A DNA stretch of 64,000 bases from Diphasiastrum complanatum (lineage: Eukaryota > Streptophyta > Lycopodiopsida > Lycopodiales > Lycopodiaceae), in NCBI GenBank assembly GCA_029204225.1, contig CM055097.1, positions 32,851,804 to 32,915,803 of the forward strand, read 5' to 3'. Below the pieces are notes generated by a model. That model was not told the DNA's origin. It did not search any database and saw only the letters and a program-made list of their open reading frames with translations. The position numbers were made by a program, and so were the translations under genes. Shown one piece after another: positions 1 to 10,351 of the stretch; positions within the stretch are counted from its first letter, which is position 1, and every line of letters starts with the position of its first letter.

Positions 1-558
1 GAAGGTCTTTGACTACCAGAGAAATCTTTGCATCATCTCTTTGATCTTGTTTTGCGTTGTACAGTAGGCTTAATAAATATTTATTTGTCTTATTGTCGCT
101 CTTTAAAGCGCAGGAATGTAAGTGTTCATATTCGCTTTTGTTGATATAGAAGCGAGTATTTAACGCGTCTGTCATTGTTTGAGACTGAACAATTACATGA
201 TTGTTGAATAAAAGATTTATATGTTTCCCGACGCCTGTTGGAGTTGTAGCATTGATTTGTAGTAGTAGGCATGCAATCCGTTTGGATGAAAACTTGGCTG
301 TATATGAGAGCGGCTAAATGATGATGGAGTCTTACGTTCTATAAATATTTTGGCTGAAGTTAGGAGGTTTGGTTCGTACATCCATCTGTTAAGCGGTTGC
401 CTATTGTTGAGTGCATGTCAGGAAACTTGTGTTTCTTGACTTGTTAGTTTTTATTCACATTATGTTTCATCTTCAGAGGCCAACATTGAACTTTGAACCG
501 TAGCTGATTTTGTGTTGTTCTTGTGGATCTATTGTTTCGATCGGATTAGACAGGCTGA
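1..558 (+). promoter_or_regulatory. 5' leader / upstream region of the SAMDC gene
   Basis: No protein is recognisable here. The stretch directly precedes the two uORFs of the SAMDC gene and is T-rich, as plant leaders and introns are. A donor-like GTAAGT at 118-123 and an acceptor-like TTCAG ending at 476 could border a 5'-leader intron of about 359 nt; plant SAMDC leaders often contain introns. This pair is a reading of weak signals only. The transcription start cannot be placed and may lie before the window. Confidence 0.4.
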
Positions 559-567
559 ATGTTATAA
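559..567 (+). promoter_or_regulatory. tiny uORF (Met-Leu-stop) of the SAMDC leader
   Basis: ATG TTA TAA encodes a two-residue peptide. The last A of its stop codon is the first A of the next start codon (TAATG, 565-569), so the tiny uORF overlaps the following 50-codon uORF by one nucleotide. The same arrangement is known from the leaders of plant AdoMetDC mRNAs, where the tiny uORF takes part in polyamine-dependent choice between scanning past or translating the longer uORF. The sequence shows the overlap; the function is carried over from the family. Confidence 0.75.
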
Positions 568-1164
568 TGGAGACTAAAGGCGGTTCCCGTAAGTCTAGTT
601 GCTGTTCAGTTCAATACGAGTCTCCTCTTGGTTACAAAATTGAAGACGTGCGTCCCCACGGTGGAATTGAGAAGTTCCGTTGTGCTGCATACTCCAACGT
701 AAGTATTTTAAAGAACAGTTATTTGCTAATTATCTTTTTGATAGAAACTGCACGATTTTTGTTTCAAGTTTTTCCAATTTTACTGCTTGACATGTTTTGC
801 GCATGTCATGTATAGCTTCAGTGCCAATTTATCGTGCATTATTTTGAGTTCTCTAGGTTTGTGATTATCTGCGCTGGCTTTTAGCGTGTTCGGTGATTTT
901 TAATGCATGCACACTTGTTTTGAAGAGATTAAGACGGAAGACAGATATGTGAATCGTTTAGTCAAGTTATAGTTCTGAGCCGTTTGTAGTAATTCTTAAA
1001 TTTTGAGGCGGTCTAATTCTTTCATACAAGTTCCTTATCTTTGAAAACTTCTGAAACGGCAAGATTCTTTGATTTTGAGGCCTTCTAATGTCCTGTATGT
1101 CAGATTCTAATGCTTGTATCGTGGCCGTCTTTTTGTTTTGCAGTGTGTGAGAAAGCCATCCTGA
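567..1164 (+). CDS. conserved regulatory uORF of SAMDC (50 codons, two exons)
   Basis: Exon 1 is 567-698 (44 codons) and exon 2 is 1144-1164 (six codons and TGA). The peptide begins METKGGSRKS, contains the core SPLGYKIEDVRPHGGIEKF and ends AAYSN-CVRKPS, which matches the conserved plant SAMDC uORF peptide throughout. In plants this peptide represses translation of the downstream SAMDC ORF when spermidine/spermine are high. The exon 1 frame reads on into the intron after codon 44, so the conserved C-terminus CVRKPS is only obtained by splicing. The stop lies 227 nt before the main ATG. Another small upstream ATG (1166, seven codons) follows at once. The identification is near certain; activity is inferred. 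Confidence 0.93.
699..1143 (+). other. phase-0 intron inside the SAMDC uORF
   Basis: The donor is AAC|GTAAGT at 698/699 and the acceptor is TTTTGCAG|TGT at 1143/1144. The 445-nt intron is T-rich and falls between uORF codons 44 and 45, i.e. between AAYSN and CVRKPS. Splicing is needed to produce the conserved C-terminal residues. Confidence 0.9.
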
Positions 1165-1391
1165 TATGCCCTCGCTGCGCCCTCATTAGTGTAGGTCTTC
1201 TCGTTTTTTCAATGTTTATTAGCTACCTAGGTGCTCAAGTGTCACTGGCTGGCCTGTAGCTTGCTGCACTATTCGCAGATCAGAATTCCTCTTGGTTGAC
1301 AGCTTTCTTTCACTGGGTTCTCCTTCTCGGGTGACCTCGGTCTTACGAGATCATCTTCTTGCTTTCTTGTAATAGACTTGGTTAGTCAGGA

Positions 1392-2591
1392 ATGGGGGTC
1401 TCTTTTCCCACCCAAGAACCCTCAGGGGCCTTGACATTGGCAACTCCAGGATTTGAGGGTTTTGAGAAAAGGTTGGAGGTAGAATTTGTTACTTCAACCA
1501 CTCTACCGATTTCTAAATTTTCTGGCTTAAGGGAAATATCTCGTGAAGAGATAAATGGCATGCTCAACGCAGCAGCTTGCACTATTGTGTCTGAACTGAG
1601 CAATGATCATTTTGATTCATACGTGCTTTCTGAATCTAGTCTTTTTGTTTACCCTTTGAAAATAATTTTCAAGACATGCGGTACAACCCAGCTTTTAAAG
1701 GCTATTCCAAAGCTGCTGGATGCTTCTTCTAAGTTATTTTTCAAAGTATGCCGGTGCAAATATACTCGTGGAACATTTTTGTTTCCCGAAGCCCAACCTT
1801 ATCCATACGGTAACTTTGATGGAGAAGTTGCACTGCTTGAGAAATACTTTGGAAAGCTTGGATTGAAAGGGATGGCCTATGTAATGGGAGATGTTGAAAA
1901 GACGCAGAACTGGCATATATATGTGGCAGCTACTAGTGAAGTGCCACGTAAGGACACGCCAGTCTACACTGTAGAGATGTGCATGACGCAGCTAGACAGG
2001 AAAGCTGCATCTACTTTCTACAAGACTAGTGGGCATGAAACTGCATCTGAAATGACATACATATCAGGGATTCGAAACTTTTTGCCTAATTCTAAGATTT
2101 GTGAGTTTGCTTTTGATCCTTGTGGTTATTCAATGAACAGCATTGAAGGTAGTGCACACTCCACCATACATGTGACTCCCGAAGAAGGCTTCAGCTATGC
2201 GAGTTTTGAGGCGATGGGATATAGCCCTGATATGATTGATTTGGATGTATTGGTAGATCGTGTCACATCTTGTTTCAAGCCAGCTTGTTTCAGCTTGTCC
2301 ATATATGTCTGTGGAGGAGGTGGTTGGGAATCTGGTACTGAAACTTGGGATGCAATAATTTGTCCTTATGGATATGCTTGCATTGGCACCAGCAGGCAGG
2401 AGCTTCCTGGGGGAAGTGCAGTTGTTTATCATACTTTTAAGGAAGCGAATGGTTGCGGTTCACCAGTCAAACCTCTGTCACTTGCTACGTTCGAAATAAA
2501 TTCCAGATCATATCAGGATATCTGCAGCATGAAGTTAAATAAGAGCAAGAAAGGTATGGGATTAGTTCAATTCCAGATTACGGGGATGTAG
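1392..2591 (+). CDS. SAMDC: S-adenosylmethionine decarboxylase proenzyme
   Basis: This 399-residue, uninterrupted protein catalyses decarboxylation of S-adenosylmethionine, which supplies aminopropyl groups for spermidine and spermine in the cytosol. The N-terminal core GFEGFEKRLEVEF is typical of plants. The self-processing site is YVLSE|SSLFVYP: cleavage after Glu81 would turn Ser82 into the pyruvoyl cofactor. Cys96 in KTCGTT, Ser247 in CGYSMN and His260 in TIHVTPEEGFSYASFE match the catalytic and processing residues of the family. Plant enzymes are usually about 350-380 residues; the first 18 residues here and the C-terminal tail are somewhat long. An intronless main ORF is normal for plant SAMDC. 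It is preceded by the tiny/small uORF pair, so polyamine feedback on translation is expected. All key residues are present, so I see no sign of decay. Confidence 0.97.
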   Translation: MGVSFPTQEPSGALTLATPGFEGFEKRLEVEFVTSTTLPISKFSGLREISREEINGMLNAAACTIVSELSNDHFDSYVLSESSLFVYPLKIIFKTCGTTQLLKAIPKLLDASSKLFFKVCRCKYTRGTFLFPEAQPYPYGNFDGEVALLEKYFGKLGLKGMAYVMGDVEKTQNWHIYVAATSEVPRKDTPVYTVEMCMTQLDRKAASTFYKTSGHETASEMTYISGIRNFLPNSKICEFAFDPCGYSMNSIEGSAHSTIHVTPEEGFSYASFEAMGYSPDMIDLDVLVDRVTSCFKPACFSLSIYVCGGGGWESGTETWDAIICPYGYACIGTSRQELPGGSAVVYHTFKEANGCGSPVKPLSLATFEINSRSYQDICSMKLNKSKKGMGLVQFQITGM

Positions 2592-2836
2592 CTGTCAAAG
2601 AATCCTCAAGGCTGACTCTGAAGACATCTCTGATGATTTTTAGACCAGTTCAATAACCAGGTCCTGTCTGACACTTAGCACCATAAATGAGCGAAGTAAA
2701 GTAGGTACTTTATTTAGTACATCAATTTTGAGGTTCATGGAGTTGTATCAAGAATATCTTCATATAGCAATATGAGCTTCTGCAGGAGTTATGTTTTTTA
2801 TTCAGGAAGTCATTATTGAACCCATTACATTTTTGC

Positions 2837-2842
2837 AATAAA
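2837..2842 (+). terminator. AATAAA polyadenylation signal of SAMDC
   Basis: AATAAA lies about 245 nt after the SAMDC stop codon in a T-rich stretch, at a plausible distance for the 3' UTR end. It is a motif match only. Confidence 0.5.
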
Positions 2843-3652
2843 ATTCTGAAATATTCTGCTCATTACATTCTTGGTTTTTGTTCGTTTAGTTTAGAATGTC
2901 ATGCATATCACTCATGGGTTCATCTGGACTGTTTGTTGTTGTATATGTTCATTTTCAGCGTTGATTTCTTACAACCTTAGTCTGAATGGAGGCCATCTTA
3001 CTCATTTCAAATTTTCTGCTGTTTGTGCTATCTTATTTTAGCATTGAAGTTGGTTATGAACTGTTTATGCTCTTATTTTAGCATAGAAGCTTTTGGTTCT
3101 ATTTTTGGATTTATTCTATGAAGCAGATTATTTTTCTACTATAGATTTGTTTTTCTGAGAACCGTGTTTATGTATATAACATTTGCAAGGCAACCACCTG
3201 GATTGGGCCTGACAACACACGTCATATACTATGGACTAGATAATTAAGTAGCTTGCCAAATCAAGTTCCACTAAAAGTAGAAATTGAGACTAAAATTCCC
3301 TTTGGTACTCCTCCCTAGTCTCTACCCCAAAGTCAATGAGATAATCTAAAAGAGGCTTTCCCTTGAGATGGCCAAGAGAGAGGGGCTATTAGTTGGGGAT
3401 ACAAACAAGCTTATATCATCTTTGGAAATGATAGGAAAGCTTTTTACAAAGAGTTGGGCGTTTCTTGCATGGAAGCTAGCCCAACGATCATATTGTGAAG
3501 CTCCCTTAATATGGATTATCCATGCTCACACCAATAGTATAGGGAACTATAACTTTTAAGGTGCTAGTGAAGTGGAAAGAATTTCTAGAAAAGTTTGAGT
3601 CTACCTGTGAGGAACTCTTTGTATTCTTTTAAAAAACGTGTCTTGCCTTTCA
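2843..3652. other. SAMDC 3' flank, no gene seen
   Basis: AT-rich sequence with a repeated TGCTCTTATTTTAGCAT-like phrase (about 3026-3080). A 63-codon open frame at 3368-3559 (+) matches nothing I recognise and is probably chance. Confidence 0.5.
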
Positions 3653-3720
3653 AGGGGGTCTTGAACTTCGGGACCAAAGAAACTTTGGATGCCAAGCTAA
3701 CCAACTTGAGCCAAATCCGT
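3653..3720 (-). mobile_element. tRNA-derived SINE-like pol III promoter (copy 1)
   Basis: On the minus strand an A-box-like TGGCTCAAGTTGG (3713-3701) is followed after 33 nt by a B-box-like AGTTCAAGACC (3667-3657). Between them lies TTAGCTTGGCATCCAAAG, which recurs with few changes in the copy near 63.6 kb. This spacing is that of an internal tRNA-type promoter. No cloverleaf can be drawn, so it is read as a SINE head and not a tRNA gene. The SINE tail was not delimited. Confidence 0.45.
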
Positions 3721-4620
3721 GGAGGACGCTTATCAAAATTGGAATTATTGTTTCAACATGCAGTGGTAAAGCCAAATACAAGCAACTTTGAACGAAACTT
3801 TGCAACAAGCAACATCGGTAAAGCCAAATATAAAGCAAGTGAGCAAACAAAGTACATAAGATGCGAGGGTTTGAAACATGTAGCATTCATTTGTTGAGTG
3901 CCAAAGTCACTTAACAATGAGAACATACCCCATTGAGAAATGTATATTTAAGTTTATGGAGCCATAGTTTATTAAGTCTAAATGACTTTTAACTTAAGTC
4001 TTGAAATTTGGCAATTAGTTAAAAAGTATTGATGTTTTGGAAATTTTGGTTAAGCATAGAAATTAGACTTGATTGCTGAAGTCGATAGTGTGAGTGGAAC
4101 AAAAAAAGGTAAAAGAGTAGAAATGTTGAGATAAGATGTGTAAGATTTTTCCACATCCACATTACCCATAGAGCACCTCATATTTCTAGTATTTTGTATT
4201 TTGGCTGTCTCGATAACTCATCTACATGTTATGGTCCTTGTCTGTTTATTTTTAATTCCGTTTTATTTGAATTATTATCATTATCATTATTTTTCGTTTT
4301 TTTTCTTCTTAGTAATTGTCTTTTGCTTCTTAGTCAACACTAGGTTTACCCAAAGTATCTGGGGGTTCTTTCGAAACCCAGTTAGCAACTTATGCTTGGG
4401 TACTAATGAGACATAAGCAATGTTGTTTGGCTAAGATTTTTTGTTTATTGGATTCTATAATATTGTTTTCATTTAGATCATTTGACTTTATGGGTTGCTT
4501 GTATATTGTTTCTAAGCTTTACCTTATGACATCATTGACTTTTGGCGATATCACTAATATGTTTGCAAATTTGTTTGAGAGGGGAAAATTGTTTGTAGAA
4601 GGCAGAAAAGGAAATTTTTG
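3721..4620. other. unassigned AT-rich stretch
   Basis: Several short open frames (to 84 codons) have skewed composition and no recognisable motif. A T-rich low-complexity block lies at 4250-4330. I see no gene. Confidence 0.4.
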
Positions 4621-4856
4621 GAGAAGCTACTTGCAAAGAAGCACCCTAATGGTGGAGTGATATGAGAGTCAATTACATGCCTAGATGAATGAAAATGCCT
4701 AATTGGGTTCAAAGTCAAGCTACTATTATCAGTAAATTGAGAAGCTACTTGCAAAGAAGCACCCTAATGGTTGAGTGATATGAGAGTCAATTACATGCCT
4801 AGATGAATGAAAATGCCTAATTGAGTTCAAAGTCAAGCTACTATTATCAGTAGGGG
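4621..4856 (+). repeat. 118-bp direct tandem duplication
   Basis: Unit 1 is 4621-4738 and unit 2 is 4739-4856. Both run from GAGAAGCTACTTGCAAAG to CTACTATTATCAGTA and differ at only a few positions (e.g. GGTGGAG/GGTTGAG, TTGGGTT/TTGAGTT), so the duplication is recent compared with the surrounding sequence. Confidence 0.93.
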
Positions 4857-5939
4857 TATATTCTAAGTAGTGAGTTAAGTAATGCCACATGATAATACAC
4901 TTATTTAGAAGAAAACATCTAAAGAAATGTGTTAGAATGAAGTCTCAATCTCATACATAGTCATGTCTATGTTCATCATGATAGCATTTTCTTTATCTTT
5001 GTAGCATCTTACAAATGGTAGATAGAACTTCTTGTTTGATCTCAAGTTCGAGTTGTTTGTATTCTCAATGCCTAGTATAAATCCATTGATCTTTAGTTGT
5101 TCAAGACTTTGTAAGCCAGTCCTCAAAAAATTCAAAGTAGCTTCAAACAAAAAAAAAACTTCTTGTTTATATTGGCAATGGTAGTTTAAGACCACAATCT
5201 TCGATAGATTAGCATATAAACACAAACAAGCACTTGGTGATGTATGGGTACTATATAAAAAACTAGCGCTACTTGTATATTTACAAGAAACGGAAAATAG
5301 TTGCTAGTTAGAGAGGGAGAAAACATTAACAATGCTAGCCTTACATAAAATTTTCAATCAAAGATGGGCAAGACTATAATCATGCAATCAAAGAATATTA
5401 AAATTGCCATAACAAGAGGCAATCAAAGAAGGGACACATCAAAGAAATACACACCATTAAATTAAAAAGAGATAATAATCTTGGAATCATTACTCTAGAC
5501 AATGAATCTAATCGAGGCATCTGTCATAGGAGTTTAAAATCCAAAAAACACCCTTTGTAAAGATGTTAATGTTTTTCCAAGAATGTCTTACACATTGTCC
5601 AAGTAAAACCCTCAAATTTAAAATCTACATAATGTAGCTCCTCAAATTTTTTTCTTAGAAGATTGTAATTGAGGGGCAGCCTCCAAGCAAGCCATTTTTT
5701 CTATAGTATAATATGTCATTCATATTTGTATAATAATAAAAAATTAGTTTTGGGAAGCTACATTACAATTGAGATGAGCTAAATAACTTCTTAATCATCA
5801 CTCCAATTGAGACAATTTTGGTGCCATAACTAGCGCTCGACAAGAGCTTTCCAAATGACACCCTACATGACTTAGTTTAGCATTATGGTTCAAAAGTTAT
5901 AGTCGGACAAAGTTTGTAGTCAATCGTAATATCTGTTCT
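4857..5939. other. unassigned AT-rich stretch
   Basis: No coding motif is seen. The text is A/T-rich with poly(A) runs. A 97-codon minus-strand frame at 4932-5225 has no known motif. Confidence 0.4.
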
Positions 5940-7441
5940 GTGAGAATGATGTCATACTTCACAAAGGACAATCCAAGAGGAATGGACAAAGAGCAACATC
6001 AACATTTCATGAAGGACAAGTCAAAGGAGGAGAGTGATGAAGAGTCATTACAAACATCAACAAGTTGTAAATTCAACAAGAAGTACTTCCTTTGTGGTAA
6101 GAAGGAGAATTTTGCTTCTAATTGTTTCAAGAAAAGAAATGATGATAAGGTAGCAAGAGGGAATAGTTGTTGTAAGCTTTTCAAAATTGATGCTAATCCT
6201 TGTGGAAGTGTGGCCAAGAGGAGCTTGGATCATCTCAAGGAGGAGGCAAGTGATCTACCTCAATCTATGTTCCAAGATGGTGAAGCTCATGAAGATAGTG
6301 CTTTGGCAAAAGCACATGGAGATTATTGCCAAGGAGGTATACTTCCATCAATTCTCTTATCTTGTTCATTTGGATGATTTCATTTCATCATGTAGAAGCA
6401 AAGATAGTGCTATTTCATGTGACTTCTTGCTTGAAGACTTCAATTGGAGGTACCTCTTATCAAAAGTGCTTGATATGCAGATTGCAATAGTTGATACTTT
6501 GGGGATCTTTACTTTGGAGATCTTTAGATCCGTATTATTTGCCAATATTCCTTTGCACATAAAGAGTAAGGAGGATCCAATTGTTGGATTTATCTCCTCT
6601 ACTCTCCTAAATCCTATTTTAATCTGCCTCCATTCATGCTGCATTTTTACTCATGTTGGGCCCAGTTTGCTCCGAACTGCATTCATGAGGTTTCTTGCTT
6701 TTATGAGGTTTCCGCATCTCATAGTTGGAGTGAGGTAATGATTGTCTTGTATCATGCCTCTACTATGGACATATTACTTGTCATTCATGGCTTAGATATG
6801 TTTCCACATTACTTAGAAAACAAGTGGTTGACTCGTCAAGTGTATGCTCTTGGATCTAGTAAGAGCAAGAATGAGCTTGTTGCTCATAGTTTGAAAAATC
6901 ATGGTTTTACATGGTTTGAGGCAATTTGTAAACTTCTCTTGAGATTAAGTGAATCATCCTTGAAGGACACTTACATCCTTGAGCAAGTGTTTAGCCTCAA
7001 TAAGATCAAGATTTTATTTGATTTTAGATCCATCATGGATAAAGTTCATAGTATGTGGACTAGTCAAGCTAGAATGCTTAATCTTGATAATCAACACTTT
7101 TGCTCATCTTATGATCTTGATCTCTATGATCTTTGTGATCTTTATGAGGCATGAAAGCCTCTGATTTTCATCATGGTGCAGCCATATTCATGCAAGTGGT
7201 ACTTTCAAATCAAAGATCATCATTAAGCATGGAGGAAGCACATGGATATAGTGGCAAATTGGTGGAATACTCTTTAAAGATGTTGGCAAATTATTTCTAC
7301 CAAAGAAATCATATCATGGATATGGTGAAGGTGCTGCTATGATGGATTCTTTTGCTGGTTTCTTACTTCATATGCATACCAAAGGATCCACTCAAAAAGT
7401 TTCACAAACTCCTTGATTTTACCAAGCTAGTTTTTGAGGAG
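5940..7441 (+). pseudogene. decayed Ty1/copia coding remnant (element F)
   Basis: At 5940-6150 a Lys/Glu-rich gag tail leads into KKYFLCGKKENFASNCFKKR, a copia zinc knuckle (CX2CX4HX4C) in which the first Cys is Tyr and the His is Asn. The following 1.2 kb is broken by stops and shows no clear protease or RT, so most of pol is gone. The last codons before the LTR, KLVFEECEK just upstream of TGTGAAA, parallel KLVEEGV at the same point of copia E (19.4 kb), which supports a related 3' terminus. Old and non-functional. Confidence 0.5.
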
Positions 7442-8244
7442 TGTGAAAAATAGTCAAAAATTTATCTTGGTGATTTTATGATTTTATGATTTTATGTTTG
7501 TGAGTACATTTCACATGTGTGGAGCATGTTCCCACATTTGTAAAATAGTTAGAAATAGTTTATAATGTTGACTTTAGGGGTATCATAAAGATTGCTAATC
7601 AAGCATCTTGGTGTCACTAGGTGATATGGCCAATTTTGGCTTTAGGGGTCAAATTGTCAAGTACACATGGTTTGTCATGATTAGGCCAAAATTCAATTGT
7701 GATGTAACTCAAGCTGGTTAGGTTGCTTACACATGTCAATTTTAGGTTTGATGAGTGATGCACCCTATGTGGTGGCAAAAGTCAAAGGGTTCCAATCATA
7801 AGAGAGAGATGTGTTGTAGGGGTCCAATCAAAAGTGAGGGATGCTGCATCACACATCCAGTAGGATTAGAGAGACTATGTTTAAGGGGTCCAATAGGATT
7901 GAAGCATGGTTCATTTCCTTCATTAATGTATGAGAGATCTATGAGTTTTTTGAGTCAATTTGGAGATTTGCCAATTTTGATTGTATTGTCTTCTCTCTCT
8001 AGATGAGCCCAAAAGTGGTATTTTCTCTCTCTACACGAGGAGAGGAGCTTGTTGGGACTTAGTTTATTTCATGGTCTTTCACATGTGTGAAACACCTTTT
8101 GGTAATGAATGAATGCATGTAGAATGGTCTTTTTGCCTTAGATCTTGTCATTGATCTTGTCAATAGGTGATCTATAGTGCATGAGCCAAGCTTAGGAGAT
8201 CAAGTTCACACATTAAAGCATTCCCACATGTGTGAATTTTCACA
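7442..8244 (+). mobile_element. 3' LTR of copia element F
   Basis: The stretch begins TGTGAAAAATAG after the purine-rich TTGAGGAG and ends GAATTTTCACA, giving TG...CA ends and a TGTGAAA/TTTCACA inverted terminal match. Inside it, GCCTTAGATCTTG..., GGAGATCAAGTTCACACATTAAAG and CCCACATGTGTGAA recur in the minus-strand LTR of copia B (27067-27733), so both belong to one LTR family. Length is 803 bp. No matching 5' LTR or target duplication was found. Confidence 0.6.
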
Positions 8245-8725
8245 GTAAAAAATATAAGCATGGGATAAAAAACAGTCTGATTAAGTTGGTTTATTTCTTT
8301 GAATACATTTGTGGATTTCTTTTCAAGTGTCAAAGTACACAGAACTCCAACGATGTTTGTATGCAAAAATTTATCGGATAGTTTATTATATGAACTCATA
8401 GATGAAGGCTAGAAAAAAAAATCAAATGGAGATATAGAATGCAAAATTAAAATGTCTCTGGATTCCATTCTCTCATGAGGTTGGCTCAACTCTTTGGTGG
8501 CTCCCCAACCAAATGGGCTCAACAACCTTTTTTGGGCAAGTTGTTTTTTTTTTTTTCTGGGTCCATATGAGCGTCCATACAAGTCGTCTATACGACCTTC
8601 CGTACAATGTCCATGTAGTCTAGGATGACAAGATCTACAAGTAGAAACTAATTTGGGCTTAAACGGAGTTGTGTAGGCCAAGCGACCTAGGTTCAAAGGC
8701 AATGGAACCAAAGATGTTAGGGGTG
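8245..8725. other. unassigned stretch
   Basis: AT-rich sequence with no recognisable motif. A 144-codon minus-strand frame (8409-8843) overlaps the tRNA-like boxes next to it and is not taken as a gene. Confidence 0.4.
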
Positions 8726-8778
8726 GGATTGGAACTTGAGACCTTTGGGATACAACACATACTTCATAACCACTAACC
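8726..8778 (-). mobile_element. tRNA-like pol III boxes, possible SINE (copy 2)
   Basis: On the minus strand GGTTAGTGGTT (8778-8768) resembles an A box and AGTTCCAATCC (8736-8726) resembles a B box, 32 nt apart as in a tRNA. The intervening and flanking bases do not fold as a tRNA. It may be a second SINE family or a diverged copy of the one at 3.7 and 63.6 kb. Confidence 0.4.
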
Positions 8779-10060
8779 TCAAAACCATATGATGATGAGA
8801 ATGTGTGAGCCATTCCATATATGTTGTATCTTAAGGCTCCCAATCCCCTTATAGTAATATATACACGTTTATGTATATTTGAGATCCTATAAAACTGAAA
8901 TGCCTATTTGGTAAGTTTTTCTTTATTTTTCTACATCAGTATCAGGAGCTCGATAGACTATAATCTCCTGTCCTTTTATTTCTCTTCCTCTTTATTAGGA
9001 AAGACTTCTATGCCTCTTTGATCGTATATTACAACATTTGCATCCTAAGCAACCTAGAAGGCTGTTAAGGCAGGCACAACTTTTATTCCACGCCCTCAAT
9101 CTCTGGAACAAAACTTGTACCATTCGATACAAAAAAAAATTATCAACTCTTGTCACAATCTATACACTTCGTCGAGATTGTAAGGGCCAAGAGTGAACTG
9201 TCATCACAAACAAGGTGAATCAGCAATTTACTTACAATGACACTAAAGAAATAAGAATTAGGATGAAAAAAATAACATATGAACTGAAATATATCTGTTG
9301 TACAGAACAAAAATTGTTTATATTATGATAAATCTTTTTATTCATGCTAAGACGAAAAATTTTAAATAAGAAAAGATGCATATCAGCAATAATATTATAT
9401 ACCTTGAGAAATTTTATGTTTATTTCGCCAATAGAATTTGTCGTTGTCGGTATTTCCCGAACGGCTGCATGAAATAGAGAATTTTCTATTTGAGTTCTCA
9501 ACTGAATTTATTTCTACATAGAAACTTTGCTACTCCCTCTTTATTAATTTTCACCAAAAGAATGTTTAGGCTCCAATGCCGACTGCAACAATCAAAATGA
9601 AATTAGAATCAATATACTAGAAAAACTTACTTATTTTCATATGGAATCAAATAGAATTTGGCCACTAGACTGCACTCGATGAAATACACAGCCGCATTAA
9701 AATTGGCCTCCTTTGCCTTCACTACAGTCATGAAGAAAGAACTAACAACAAAAACGTCTCCTATAGTATCGAGATTGATTTGTGTTGCAAAAAGTTCTGG
9801 TCAACTTAGTATCTGATATCTCGGCAATTTTATTCTTTAGCTCTTCTATTTGTATCTGGAACTAAAAAATCAAAATAATTGTCGAGCATATCAATTTTAT
9901 TGGCTAGATAAAATTCATATTCATTATGATGATCGAAATCAACATATATCTGGCAAGAATCATATGGGATTCTTACAAAAAAAAATATGTAAAGGGTTCT
10001 AAACGGATGTGGAAATAATATTTATAGATTTCTCTGTTATCTTGTTAAGCTCCTCTTGAG
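8779..10060. other. unassigned AT-rich stretch
   Basis: No domain or gene structure is visible on either strand. The longest open frame is 89 codons (9232-9501, -). Confidence 0.4.
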
Positions 10061-10351
10061 TTATCTTGACCTTTGGGGAAGAAACTTTCTAAGGAGGTTG
10101 ACGAGTAATAGGAGGAGGGGAAGTAGATCTTGAGTCCTATTTAGAGTTCGAAGACATTGAACTAGTGGCCAGGACGATGCGAGCCTGTTTGCAGGGATGA
10201 CTTTTGGAGGAAGGAAAACAACTAGTTTCCGAGATCCAAATTTCTTAGGCACAAACTGCTTCCTCGTCTTGCTTGAGGTGGTGGGGAGGTAATTTCTATC
10301 CAGAGGCAGATCTCTGTAGGTGCTGGCGTTATCCACATCAAGATTTGAATA
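10061..10351 (-). other. open extension downstream of the H3-fold pseudogene
   Basis: The H3 reading frame continues without a stop for 96 more codons past the normal histone end (YSNLDVDN ... LPQRSR). The residues are Leu/Pro/Lys-rich and match nothing I know. It may be chance read-through after loss of the stop, or part of a fused protein from before the decay. Confidence 0.4.

Noticed and set aside
1382-2432. minus-strand frames under the SAMDC ORF
   Set aside because: Shadows of the SAMDC coding sequence.
3653-3720. genuine tRNA gene
   Set aside because: A and B boxes are present but acceptor and anticodon stems do not form; a SINE head fits better.
8409-8843. 144-codon minus-strand frame
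   Set aside because: Composition is irregular, it overlaps tRNA-like pol III boxes and no motif is recognisable.
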